Shown here: in pieces, positions 11,066 through 20,905 of the stretch | Numbering within the stretch: position 1 is the stretch's first letter | How the letters are laid out: each line of letters starts with the position of its first letter | Origin: Isoetes taiwanensis | Taxonomy: Eukaryota > Streptophyta > Lycopodiopsida > Isoetales > Isoetaceae | Assembly (NCBI GenBank): GCA_021234155.1 | Contig: JAJEKV010000272.1 | Coordinates: 124,001 to 188,000, forward strand | DNA length: 64,000 nt | Direction of reading: 5' to 3' | Program-made: the position numbers and the translations under genes | Notes under the pieces: generated by a model | Told to the model about the DNA's origin: nothing | Databases searched by the model: none | Seen by the model: only the letters and a program-made list of their open reading frames with translations

Positions 11066-11504
11066 ATAGGGGAAGGTGCCCCTCTTCCACCCACTCCCCT
11101 TCAATGGCCCACTTTTTGCCCTTTAATGGCCCACTTTTTACCCTTTAATAGCCCACCTTAACCCTTTAATAGCCCTACAATAGCCCACCTTAAAAAATAC
11201 TAAAAATTGAACGAAATGCATGGTCTACTATGGGCACTTGTGGGCCAATGAAGGTCAAAGTGTGAGCATTTGGTGGTCCATTGAAGGTCTTTTAGTGGTC
11301 CATTCAAGGGCATTAGGTGGTCTATTTGAGTCAAAATAAGGATAGAACTTTCGATTTGTCGAAACAATTCGTATTTAGTACCAATTGAAAGCTAGACTTT
11401 GAAATTTTATTGTGTCATATCAAAATAGGTGATTAAAAAAAATTAAACCCATCATAATATAATTTTTACCCTTAAGTGGGCGCTTTATGGGCGCCCTCCC
11501 CTAT
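11066..11504. mobile_element. Foldback-type element with tandem repeats in its inverted arms
   Basis: The left edge ATAGGGGAAGGTGCCC is mirrored on the right by GGGCGCCCTCCCCTAT. Inside the left arm a roughly 22-bp unit (atggcccactttttgccctt) repeats about four times (11100-11195). Inside the right arm the related complementary unit (gtggtccattgaagg) repeats at about 11265-11330. A palindrome with tandem repeats in its arms is the layout of foldback elements. If the ends are GGGG...CCCC, the flanks are TA/TA. It has no coding capacity. Confidence 0.6.
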
Positions 11505-12052
11505 ATTGTGAAACCCATATCCAATCGCCCATTTTTTAAATCCCAAAGACGCAGCATGTCGCTGCATTTGTCGTTGATCTGCTGCTGAAAACCCCCATCA
11601 AGCTCTAAAGCGCCCTTCTAATATCCGAAACAAACCAAGATACTTTAGGTGCAAGGAGGTTTGCCAATGGCCGCGGCCGGTCCATGCCAAAAAAATATCC
11701 TTTTTCATTGAATTTTTTTTGCCCTCCTTTACTTCTAGACAAAATAAAAAAGAGTAGCTAAAAACAAAAAAGTGATAAATTCACGCCACGAAATATGAAA
11801 TCATTAAACAAGAGTAGGCAACAGAAGCAATGCCTTACAAAGGCATTTTCACACTTGCCACGACATCATACACGAGTTTCTGTTGTTAAGGCAATTTTGC
11901 ACTTGCCAGGACATCACATACGAAGTGCTGGTGAAAGGGTGGCCCCTGAATATGAAGCTTCATCAATCAAAAAGCATCTCCCTACGTGAGGAGGGACAGT
12001 CCATGGGGCCCTTCCATAGAGATTATAAGATAGATAGAGATTATAAGATAGA

Positions 12053-12054
12053 TA
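12053..12054. repeat. TA target duplication of pogo-like element, left
   Basis: TA directly before the left inverted repeat, inside a (GATA)n tract. The partner TA is at 16716-16717. Confidence 0.7.
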
Positions 12055-12689
12055 GGGTATGGTCGCCTGCTGCCGTGACCCCACCTCAGAGCGACGGTAA
12101 ACCCCCCGTCCCTACGCTGGTTATCGCCGGGCAGCCATGGGTATCCCCCGGCCAGTGTGTCGCTTGTGGCGGGTGTCGTTATTCAGGTTTCCTTCAACGA
12201 GAGACACCGGGTTCCATCATCCGTGCCGCAATGACCTCGTCATTGACTTGAATGTCCCCTCGCACCGTGCACTAGATGACCACGCTGCGTTACTAGATGA
12301 CCACGTCCGTGTTGAAGAAAATACCCCGAGCATGCCGATTTGAAACGAATTCAATCACCGGGTTTGAAACGATTTAGCCCAAAGCTTGCACTTTCGATTG
12401 CATTCTTGAAATTGAATTCTCCGGACACCCGCTATGGCTTCCATGGCCATAAAATCTCGCCCTCCTTTCCACAGTTCAAATGTTATCGAGAGGAGGTGTG
12501 AAGAACACGAAGATAGCCATGGTTTTCGACGAGGGCACTAAGAGAATGGATCTTGAAAGGGTACCGGGGAGACCCGGCATCATCCAAGAGGGTCTCGGCG
12601 CCTGGGACAAAGAGGGAGGGCACCATGGTCGGTCTTTGCCTTCCAGTCCAATGCCAAGGAGGCCGAGTAGGAGAGGTCAATGGACGAGA

Positions 12690-14110
12690 AGAGCAAATGC
12701 CCGACATCCCCGAAGAGGTAGCGAATATGGCATTTCAATTAGAGAGGCTTCACAAGTGAGGGTATACGAGTCCACAATCGAGGGGATTGGTTATACGGTC
12801 TAACAAGCCACAAGCAAACAAATCATCCGCAGAGATATTGACAACTCTCCAAGAGGAGGAGCTCGTCAATTGGGCCCTTAGCATGGCGAGCAAGGGATGG
12901 GGGTCACACTATCTCTTTGTCCAAGGAAAAGCGGCGAGATGGCTAAGCGGGGGGCTCATGTGGTGAATCCGGAGTACCGTGCGTGAAGTGGTGGAAGCTC
13001 TTTAAACAAAGACGCGGGAAGTGGCTCTAAGGAGTCCGAGAAACCCTAGATGTGGCGAGGGCCGTGCCATGACAGGGAGAACCTCGACAACTTCTATCCC
13101 AAGGGCTTAAGCGGTTAAGCCGAATTTGCATTCCCGCCTCAAGGATATGGAATCTTGTGAGGCTGGAATTGAGGCAGGGGAAAGTGAAGGGGTTGAAAAT
13201 CATAGCTAGAAAGGGGGAATAGGGTGAGTGAGGTAGTTATGAACAATAGGGAATGGGTTACTATTTTGGTTTGTGTTAATCTTGAGAAGTGCAGGATCCC
13301 CAACATGTATATTTTCAAAGGTAATGTCATGAGGCAAGATCATATTGCAAGATGTGAAGAAGGTGCCATTCGGGCATTGCAATCTTGGCTTGGATGACAT
13401 CAGGCTATTTAAGTCATGGAATGTCACATTTTGCGGCAAGAGTTCAGTGGTGTATCCCGGACCAGCCTCACCTTATCATATTGGATGGTCATGGCGGTCA
13501 TGTAGAGCTGGAAGTCATATTGAGGCAAAAAGAAGGGCATCCACTTTGCCTTATGTGCCTCCACATACATCTCATAGACTTGACCCCTCTAGATGTGGCA
13601 TGCTTTGCCCTTACAAGGCGACATTCAAGAGGCATAGATAGAGCCTGCCTACATGGTAAGCAAAGGGCTTGAGAACCAAAGAAGGAGGAGATAAGAATTG
13701 ATTTCCCGGTCGGTTGCATCGCGCCCTCACACCCCAGAACATCAAAGGCGTTTTTTAGGGCAACGGTATCGGCCCTTTGACCCGGGGGAAAAGGTTAAGC
13801 CGGTCAAGAATGTACCCGAGGTTTGGGAGGGTGCATGTTGAAGACATTCTGGCAGCGCCAGAGCAAGGCGGAGAAGATTACCATCGGATATGGCACAAGT
13901 GGAGGCCTTTGACATGGCGAAGTGCACCCGGCTATGGGAGGCTTTACCGGGACAACTCCCAAATGAAGTGCGAATGACCAAATGCCACACAATCCGGTTG
14001 GTGATCATGTGCCACAAAAGCTGGCCATGTGGAACCTAACCATGAATTGCCCATTGAAGGTCTTCTTTGTAATGAGTCGGTGCATGCCAATGATGTTGGA
14101 GGTTCTCAAA
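12690..14110 (+). pseudogene. Pogo/Tigger-like DDE transposase (CENP-B-type DNA binding), frameshifted
   Basis: Domains are readable in order across several frames. A psq-type helix-turn-helix (YGISIREAS...ESTIEGIG) lies near 12730-12790. A CENP-B-type HTH (LTTLQEEELVNWALSMASKG) lies at 12838-12900. A block around 13000-13110 resembles the pogo segment before the first Asp (EVALRSP, GRAMT). RIWNL, where pogo proteins have the first catalytic Asp (WN.DE), is near 13140. EWVTILVCVNLEKCRIPN and YIFKGNVMRQDHIARCEEGA follow near 13250-13370. The second catalytic Asp is in PHLIILDGHGGHVELEVI (13470-13520), then LIDLTPLDVACF (equivalent to the SH.LQPLDV block) and ALTPQNIKGVF near 13725. Stops and frame changes separate the blocks, so no protein can be made. 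Pogo-like transposases act in the nucleus by cut-and-paste at TA. Confidence 0.85.
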
Positions 14111-14199
14111 CATATGGCATGCCATCCGCTGCATATAAGGGCAAGGAAAGAGGCTTTGCCCCGGATCCGGGAGGGAGAGTTCACATATCAAGTGATGGT

Positions 14200-16700
14200 T
14201 TTGTGAGGCATTGAGAGCGAGCAGGGCTAGAAGGGCAGAGGTGAAATTGAAATTGGTATTTGGCGGCAAAGAAGGAAGGTTGAGGAGGAAGGCTGAGGAA
14301 GGGCGAAGGGAGCAGCCGCCAAGAGGGCACAAGCAAGGGGAGGAGAGAGAGATGAGGAAGTTGGCTGATGCAAGGGAAGCTGCAAGTCTTTGCCAAGGCT
14401 TAGGGAGTTTATGTACCCAGGGGGATGTCTAGAGTGGCATCCATATTTGGTTTTCAAAGGGTGTTGGCGAGGAGGTTAAGACAAGAAGATTACGGGTGAG
14501 GAACAAAGTTTAGGATTAGACAAGGGTTAAGTCCACTTGGGGCACCCATTCTCAGAATCGAGGGCGTCCTGAATTGACCAGCTCTTCAACTGGTTGCACG
14601 CTAGTTCGTGGTAGACTCGAACTCCCAACCATTGGATGATCTTTGATGAAGAGCAAGTCATGTGCGGTTTAGATGACACACATATCTGCTTTCCGGGTGA
14701 TCTTGGTCATGAGCATCACGTAAGTATCGAGGGTTGCATACCTCTTGTTAGGCCTGTAGCAAACCCAATCAACACACTCAATTCCCCAATGAAGAGGTGG
14801 GACTTGCACGCTCCCACAACATCTTGACATTGGTCGCGACAACTCAATGAGGCCCGGACACCCGGGGATGGGTGAACTATCTGCGACCAATTAGGGGACA
14901 GAGCATGACCCAGGGGGTTCTTTTGCAATAGACAAGGCAAAAAAGGATTATCGGGAAATGGTGGAAATTGGGGTAGACCACGGAATTGTGGCCGTGCAAA
15001 GGAGATGGATGTTGGGTTTGCAAGGATATGGAGGGCTGACATGGCTCGAGACACTTGACCAACTCAAAGGTTTGGGGAGGGGACCTCATTCATAGCTACA
15101 CCCGTGATAGCCGGTATGTTTGGTCACGTTGTAATCTTAATATTGATTCACCTTTTATTTGGCTTTGCTATTAACAGACAATGTGCACAGGTATCCAGAA
15201 GACTTCGGATGAAACCCAAGACAATTAAGCATGTCGACAACTCATTGTACATAATATATGAAGGAAAATAGTGAACTTGTTGTACAAGATTTATGGCTAA
15301 GATAGTGAAGCCTGATTAAAATAGTGATTGTTGCACATTCTGCTGTTGCATGGACGAAACCACGAACACAACCATAAATAAATAAGGTAGAAGTGAACAT
15401 AAACAATGAAACGACAATGAACATAGCGGTGGCCGGTAAAAACAGGATCATTCCATTACACAAAAAATAATGTTCGGACAAAATTGAGCCCTCGTCAGCA
15501 CAAAATATGCCGAACCCGTTTCTAACATGAAGGAAGAGGAGGCGAGGATCGTCAGGGGGGCCTTTACGTACAAAGGGGGCGTGACAAAATTAACCAAGCG
15601 GGGCTTTGGAATAGCACATGGTGCCCGGTGATTATGATTTGGCGAGTGGATCAGGTCAGTCTCGAACGAGCCAGCTCAACTTGAGAGACTATTTGAGGCG
15701 ATACCCGACGTTGTGAAGAAGTAAGAACCGGCCGTTGTGATCTCTGCCCGGGGTCACAAGCGGTTCCTAATCTTGAAAGAGTTAGGAGTGGTAGAGGTCG
15801 AGGAGGAGCTTTCGAGGGGGAGGATGGCGCTTTCGGAGCGAGGCGAGCTCTCTTGGGCCGGATCATACCCGCCACCCCTCACTATGTCCCACCTCATGGG
15901 ACGGGATAAGCGGTTCGTCGTGCATCCATGGCGCCTAAACCCGTAACACAAGCGACAAAGCACAAGATCAATGGAAGATAAGAAACAAAAACATATCAGA
16001 ACACGAGAACATACCTCGGGCGCCGTAAAAACCCGGATGCTTGAAAGGAAATGCATTATCTTCCCCGCTTTCGATCGCTCAATTTAAGGGCTTAAGCGCA
16101 ATGATGGGCGAGGATTTCAAGAATCACGGCCTTCTGGTACCGAATTAATTGGCATCGGGACATGGCGAGGGAATGTTGAGGGCCAAATTGGGTGAAGAAT
16201 TGGAGTTAGAGTGGAGAAATTAAGCCTCGAATTCGCTGGTGGGCAAAAAGACCAATCGATTATCGCTGGCGGTACCTCTAACGCACGGTACCATTCGTAT
16301 TGGTAATGGGCGACCCTAGACCTCAGATAATCGGCACCTAGGGCCACTAATAATGAGATGTGGCCTCCGGGGGGGAGCGGGCGTGGCGTGCAGATCAAAC
16401 AATTGCGCCGATAGGTGGAAACACACGCGCGTGATGCGTGGCACCTCCCGCTTAAAGACGCCATAAAGGCCGCTAAAGAGGGCCTCGGGTACCGCGAAGT
16501 GTGGTTTGGGGACAGGCGAGGGTGGACGTTTGACCCCCCCTTCTTTAGGCCACCATAACTTTCGATGGAGATTGAATTTCGGAAAATTGTCTTCGGGGAA
16601 ATTGTTGAGGACAACATTAGGTATCCCAATAAATTGACAGATCGAAATTTGGGTGAAAACCGGGTGTTTAAGGACAATTTGCCCCTTAAGTGCGCGGAAC
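14200..16700. other. Right half of the pogo-like element, no recognised coding content
   Basis: GC-rich sequence between the transposase remnant and the right terminal repeat. Overlapping open frames occur on both strands (for example minus 16316-16711 and 16117-16767). In the first, a start codon sits directly against the terminal repeat and the frame contains NFPEDNFPKFNLHRKLWWPK. I cannot assign any of them; high GC alone may keep them open. Confidence 0.5.
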
Positions 16701-16715
16701 ATGGCGACCATACCC

Positions 16716-16717
16716 TA
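16716..16717. repeat. TA target duplication of pogo-like element, right
   Basis: TA directly after the right inverted repeat, followed by GATA repeats. Confidence 0.7.
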
Positions 16718-17032
16718 GATAGATAGATAGTATTATAATGAAGTTCAAGCAAAGGAGATATTTTCATCTAATGGATAACTCCCAAATGAATGCCAACATA
16801 TCTGCATTTACACAACGTTTGCATCAAGAAACCAACATCCTTGCTAGATATTCAATGCCCAAAAATCAAATAGACGGCCCAGAGTTCACCACGTGTCGGA
16901 CACTTGGCCGACAGATCTCATGCATACACTAACATTAACGGAGGAGATATCCCAATATTCAATAGCCGCCGTCGGATTACCAAATCTGGTGTATACTTTG
17001 GCTTTTACCTCTTCCACTTCCGGAGCTTGGTT

Positions 17033-19217
17033 ATGGCGCCTCCGGCAGCTCTTAGTACACTGAATTTGAAGGAGAGCGGAAATGGGGCATCCCTTCCTCC
17101 TGAAGAATGCGCCCTTACTGAGCTTAGGAGGCTTTTATGTAAACAGGATGGTGATGCATTGCGTATAGTTGGCATTGGAGCTGGAGCTTGGGGTAGTGTG
17201 TTCATCGCCATGCTCCAGGAGGCTTATGGGCACCTCCGCGACCTTGTTCATATCCGGATTTGGAGAAGACCTGGTAAGCATGTAGATCGAGCCTCTGCTG
17301 AGCGTTTATTTGATGTGATTAATGCAAGGGAGGATGTGCTTAGACGATTGATTAGGAGATGTGCATATTTGAAATATGTGGAAGGGAGACTTGGAGACCG
17401 GGTTTTACTTGCAGATGAAATATTAAGAGATGGGTTCTGTATCAATATGTTGGACACTCCTGTGTGCCCTTTGAAAGTGGTGACTAATCTGCAGGAGGCT
17501 GTGTGGGATGCTGACATTGTGATCAATGGATTGCCTTCAACTGAGACGAGGCAGGTTTTTGAGGAAATTGGTCGATATTGGCGTGAAAGGAGAAGCTTAC
17601 CAGTAGTTATCTCACTGGCAAAGGGTGTAGAGGCTGATCTTTCTCCTGTGCCTCACATTGTTACTCCTACACAGATGATTGTTGCAGCCAGTAAGTTGTT
17701 GAATTGTGAATGCCTTCAAATTCGAAGTCTGAATTAAATGCCATAAAAATGTAGAAACATTTATATTTCTGCTGTTGAAATGTAGTAACGTTTATGTTTC
17801 AAAGTTGCCTAATGCTTAAATCCTAAATATTAGTTTCTGGCATTATGTTTGGTTGTCAATCTCTCTTTTTAAAAATGGCTCATACTTTTTTCTATGCTAC
17901 ATTTTTAAAAATTTCAGCTAAACTTCCTTTGGACAATGTCCTATATCTTGGGGGCCCGAATATTGCTGCTGAGGTATACAACAAGGAGTATGCAAATGCT
18001 CGTATTTGTGGTTCTGATAAATGGAGAAAACCTTTGGCGAATTTCTTAAGGCAGCCTCATTTCATAGTGTGGGATAACAGTGACCTCCTCACCCATGAAG
18101 TGATGGGTGGGCTAAAAAATGTGTATGCCATTGGTGCTGGTAAGAAACCGTTTTCCTTACTCTGTGTTTACGAATTATTCCTGGAACATCGCATTTATGT
18201 TTCTCTTGCATAAGTCTTATCCAGATCAGATGCAATGAAAACTGATTATTTTTTTATTTTCTGCTGATTTGTCTTTTATTTCCCATTTTATTGTTGTTCT
18301 TATAAATTCAAGTAACAGATGGAACTTAATCTAGTCTCATAGCAGTTGAGCATTTACAGGTATGGTTGCAGCTCTAACGAAGGAGAGTGCAACGAGCAAA
18401 GCTGTATATTTTTCACACTCAACATCAGAGATGATATACATTACCCACATGTTATCCGATGAACCAGAAAGATTAGCAGGCCCATTGCTTGCAGATACAT
18501 ATGTCACATTATTGAAAGGTCGTAATTCATGGTATGGGCAACAGATAGCTAAGGGTGAAATAAAGGTGGATATGGGTGACAGCATCAAAGGCAAAGGAAT
18601 GATTCAAGTGAGTTGATAGATGGAGCTGGATGAATCCTATCTTATGGCTCCAGGTGTTTGGAACTACTTCCATAGGGTTTAATAATATAAGAGTTCTGGT
18701 TATAATGGAGTAATATTGTTAAGGCCATAAACATTTCAGCATTTAACTATTTCTTGGCTCTCTGTCCAGGGTGTGTCAGCAGTGGAAGCATTTTATGAGT
18801 TGTTGAGGCAGCCAAGCTTAAGCGTGATGCATCCTGAAAAAAATGAGCTTGTCATTCCTATTGAACTCTGCCCCATCTTGACCACACTTCACCATATTTT
18901 GATAAAAAGGTCAGGATTACTTCCCAAGTTAATTGCTTGATGTGATTTTGAGTTATTGGATTTGCAAACCTCATTTTTATGAATTTTTGATTGCTTTTAA
19001 CCATCGTCCATTTGACTAGAAACCAAGTTTTCACATTGAATGTAATTACAGGGACTCTCCTCCAGCAGCAATATTGCAAGCCCTGCGGGATGAAACTCTG
19101 TATGATCCAAGGCGAAGGATTGAAGTTGCTCTAAATAAATCATGCTATAAACCACAGATTTTAGAATCTCCACGATCAAATTGTAGTCCTAAAGTAACTT
19201 TTGACAGTGTTCTTTGA
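17033..19217 (+). CDS. GPDHC1-like: Glycerol-3-phosphate dehydrogenase [NAD+], cytosolic type, 5 exons
   Basis: Exons 17033-17690, 17918-18139, 18360-18607, 18770-18909 and 19052-19217 join at GT-AG sites in correct phase to give 477 residues. The enzyme interconverts dihydroxyacetone phosphate and sn-glycerol 3-phosphate with NAD(H), supplying the glycerolipid backbone and cytosolic redox balance. The N-terminal Rossmann motif GIGAGAWGS is at residues 47-55. The C-terminal half has [20 protein letters not shown] (with the catalytic Lys), [20 protein letters not shown], and [20 protein letters not shown]. Length and motifs match plant GPDHc1-type proteins, which have a longer N-terminus than animal enzymes. 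The start is the first ATG that keeps the family's N-terminal region; an in-frame ATG at 16904 would add 43 residues unlike the family. No damage is visible, so the gene is probably functional. It lies just right of the pogo insertion. Confidence 0.95.
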
Positions 19218-19654
19218 TCTAGTTTGTATGCCCAATGAAATGTCATTAAATATGTCAATATATTTCGGTTGTTAATTATTCCCATTATGAACAATTATTT
19301 TGGACTCTTCTCTACTCAACCGTAAGATCAATTGCTGTTTCTGATGTTATCCCAAAGTCATAGTTGCACACTTTTAAGAAACGTGATCAGAAACTGTACT
19401 TCCAGAAACCAGATTCTATCAGTTTCCTATTTTTTTAAGAAACATCACTATTTAAGAAACGTAATTTTACAATTCATGTCAATTGAATGCTTTGGCTGAA
19501 ACTCATACATTCATGAAAGGATCCAAAGTCTGACTCACTCCAAAGTACAAATCTGAAAATCGTTTACTCTTCTAAGACTTTTGTGTCCCCTCCTTAATCA
19601 TCTGATCCGTACTCTTCTTCATTGTCCTCATCTCCATCCAACTCCGCAAAAAAC

Positions 19655-19685
19655 TCTATTCTATTCTATTCTCTTCTATTCTATC
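19655..19685. repeat. (TTCTA)n microsatellite, interrupted
   Basis: ctattctattctattctc followed by ttctattctat, directly after an A-run. Same pentamer as at 8407 and 28698. Confidence 0.8.
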
Positions 19686-19750
19686 CCAGCAATGTTATTG
19701 TTATTCCCAATTGCAAAATCCAGATCAGATGTTTGTCTTCCTCTAGCTCT

Positions 19751-19833
19751 TGTTATCATGGAATGTGCACTCTCATTCAAGAATTGAAGATTGTTATCAT
19801 AGAATGTGCACTCTCATTCAAGAATTAAAGATA
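19751..19833. repeat. 41-bp tandem duplication
   Basis: Two near-identical units starting tgttatcat at 19751 and 19792, both containing gaatgtgcactctcattcaa. Confidence 0.9.
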
Positions 19834-20413
19834 CAGATCTTGATGTGCTGGTTCCAAAATTGGAGTCCCTTCCTTGAGCTTGAAGATATCAATTTCATCT
19901 GGATTTGTGCCACTCTTCTCTTGATTCATGCAACAGAAATTAAATTCGGCCACCCCTCTGCATGTAGGAACGAATGCTGTTTAGGGCTTGTCTTTTTTAG
20001 AACTAACCTTTTCTTTTTGCTTTTGTTTTTTGGCGTATCTATTTAAGGAATCTGACGTATCGATCATGTTGGTTTCTCAAAGTTTCGAAAAGAATAGAAA
20101 CACGAATCTATTCTTCCATGCCCAAAGTACTGAAATGTGTTTGGATGAGCACCTGTACGTTAACGATTTCATTTGTAGTGTTAGTTAAAGTAGAAGTGGT
20201 GGCATGAGGCTCAAAGTACCAAATAATTGTCAAGTAGTTTTCGGCGTTGAAATGCTAGCGGCATTAATTGCTATCGTTAAGGTGCCACAAATTTTTGTCT
20301 TTAAGGGGACTAGGCTGCGCTCTTTGTCTACTTTATTGAGTTTTCTTTTTTCTCCCTAAAATCCTTGGTTTTCCATTTTTAGCATGGGGCATCTTTTGCT
20401 TCATCAGCCTATT

Positions 20414-20905
20414 CTTTCAGCGGTGAAAGATTGGGGGTTTAGATAGGCTTGTGTTTGGGTTCTTATTTCTTGCAGTGAATTGCATCACTGTACAAAAACG
20501 TTTGCTCAGTTCCCTTTACCGCCTTCATGTTCTTTTTTTTGGCTCTTTTGTTTTTCTTTGCATTTTGCCCTTGAGCTTCTTGCCAACCCATATATTCTTG
20601 AATCCGCCTTGGTCTTTGCTTGTTTTTTGTTGACACATATATGTTTCGGACTTTCTTAGCAGCGAAAGATGGGGGTTTAGATAGGCTTGTGTTTGGGTTC
20701 TTATTTTTGCAGTGAATTGCATCACTGTACAATCCGTTTGCTCAGTTCCTTTCGCCGTTTTCATGTTCTTTTTTGGTTCTTCTGTTCTTCTTTGCATTTT
20801 GCCCTTGAGCTTCTTGCCAATCCATATATTCTTGAATTCGCCCTGATCTTTGCTTGTTTTTTGCTTGACACGTAAATTCTCTGAACTTTCTTGTTAATTG
20901 AATGG
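20414..20905. repeat. about 240-bp tandem duplication
   Basis: Two adjacent copies (about 20414-20656 and 20657-20905), each starting with a version of agcg(gt)gaaagat, gggggtttagatagg and containing gtgaattgcatcactgtaca and catatattcttgaat. They differ by small indels and substitutions, so the duplication is not very recent. No coding function is evident. Confidence 0.9.

Larger units (their letters stand above)
12055..16715 (+). mobile_element. Pogo/Tigger-like (Tc1/mariner superfamily) DNA transposon, nearly full length but dead
   Basis: The terminal inverted repeats are 13 bp and perfect: GGGTATGGTCGCC at 12055-12067 and its complement at 16703-16715. TA dinucleotides flank both ends, as required for Tc1/mariner/pogo insertion. 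The target was a GATA-type microsatellite: tagata/gatag tracts abut both ends. A decayed pogo-family DDE transposase is read on the plus strand between about 12.69 and 14.1 kb. The whole 4661-bp block is clearly GC-richer than both flanks, which fits a single foreign insertion. The right half (14.2-16.7 kb) holds no domain I recognise. Confidence 0.88.

Noticed and set aside
16117-16767. 216-codon minus-strand frame crossing the right pogo terminus
   Set aside because: It starts outside the transposon and runs through the terminal repeat, so it cannot be an element gene. No recognisable domain.
16904-17032. Upstream in-frame start for the GPDH gene
   Set aside because: The added 43 residues do not resemble the family's N-terminus; the ATG at 17033 gives the usual length.
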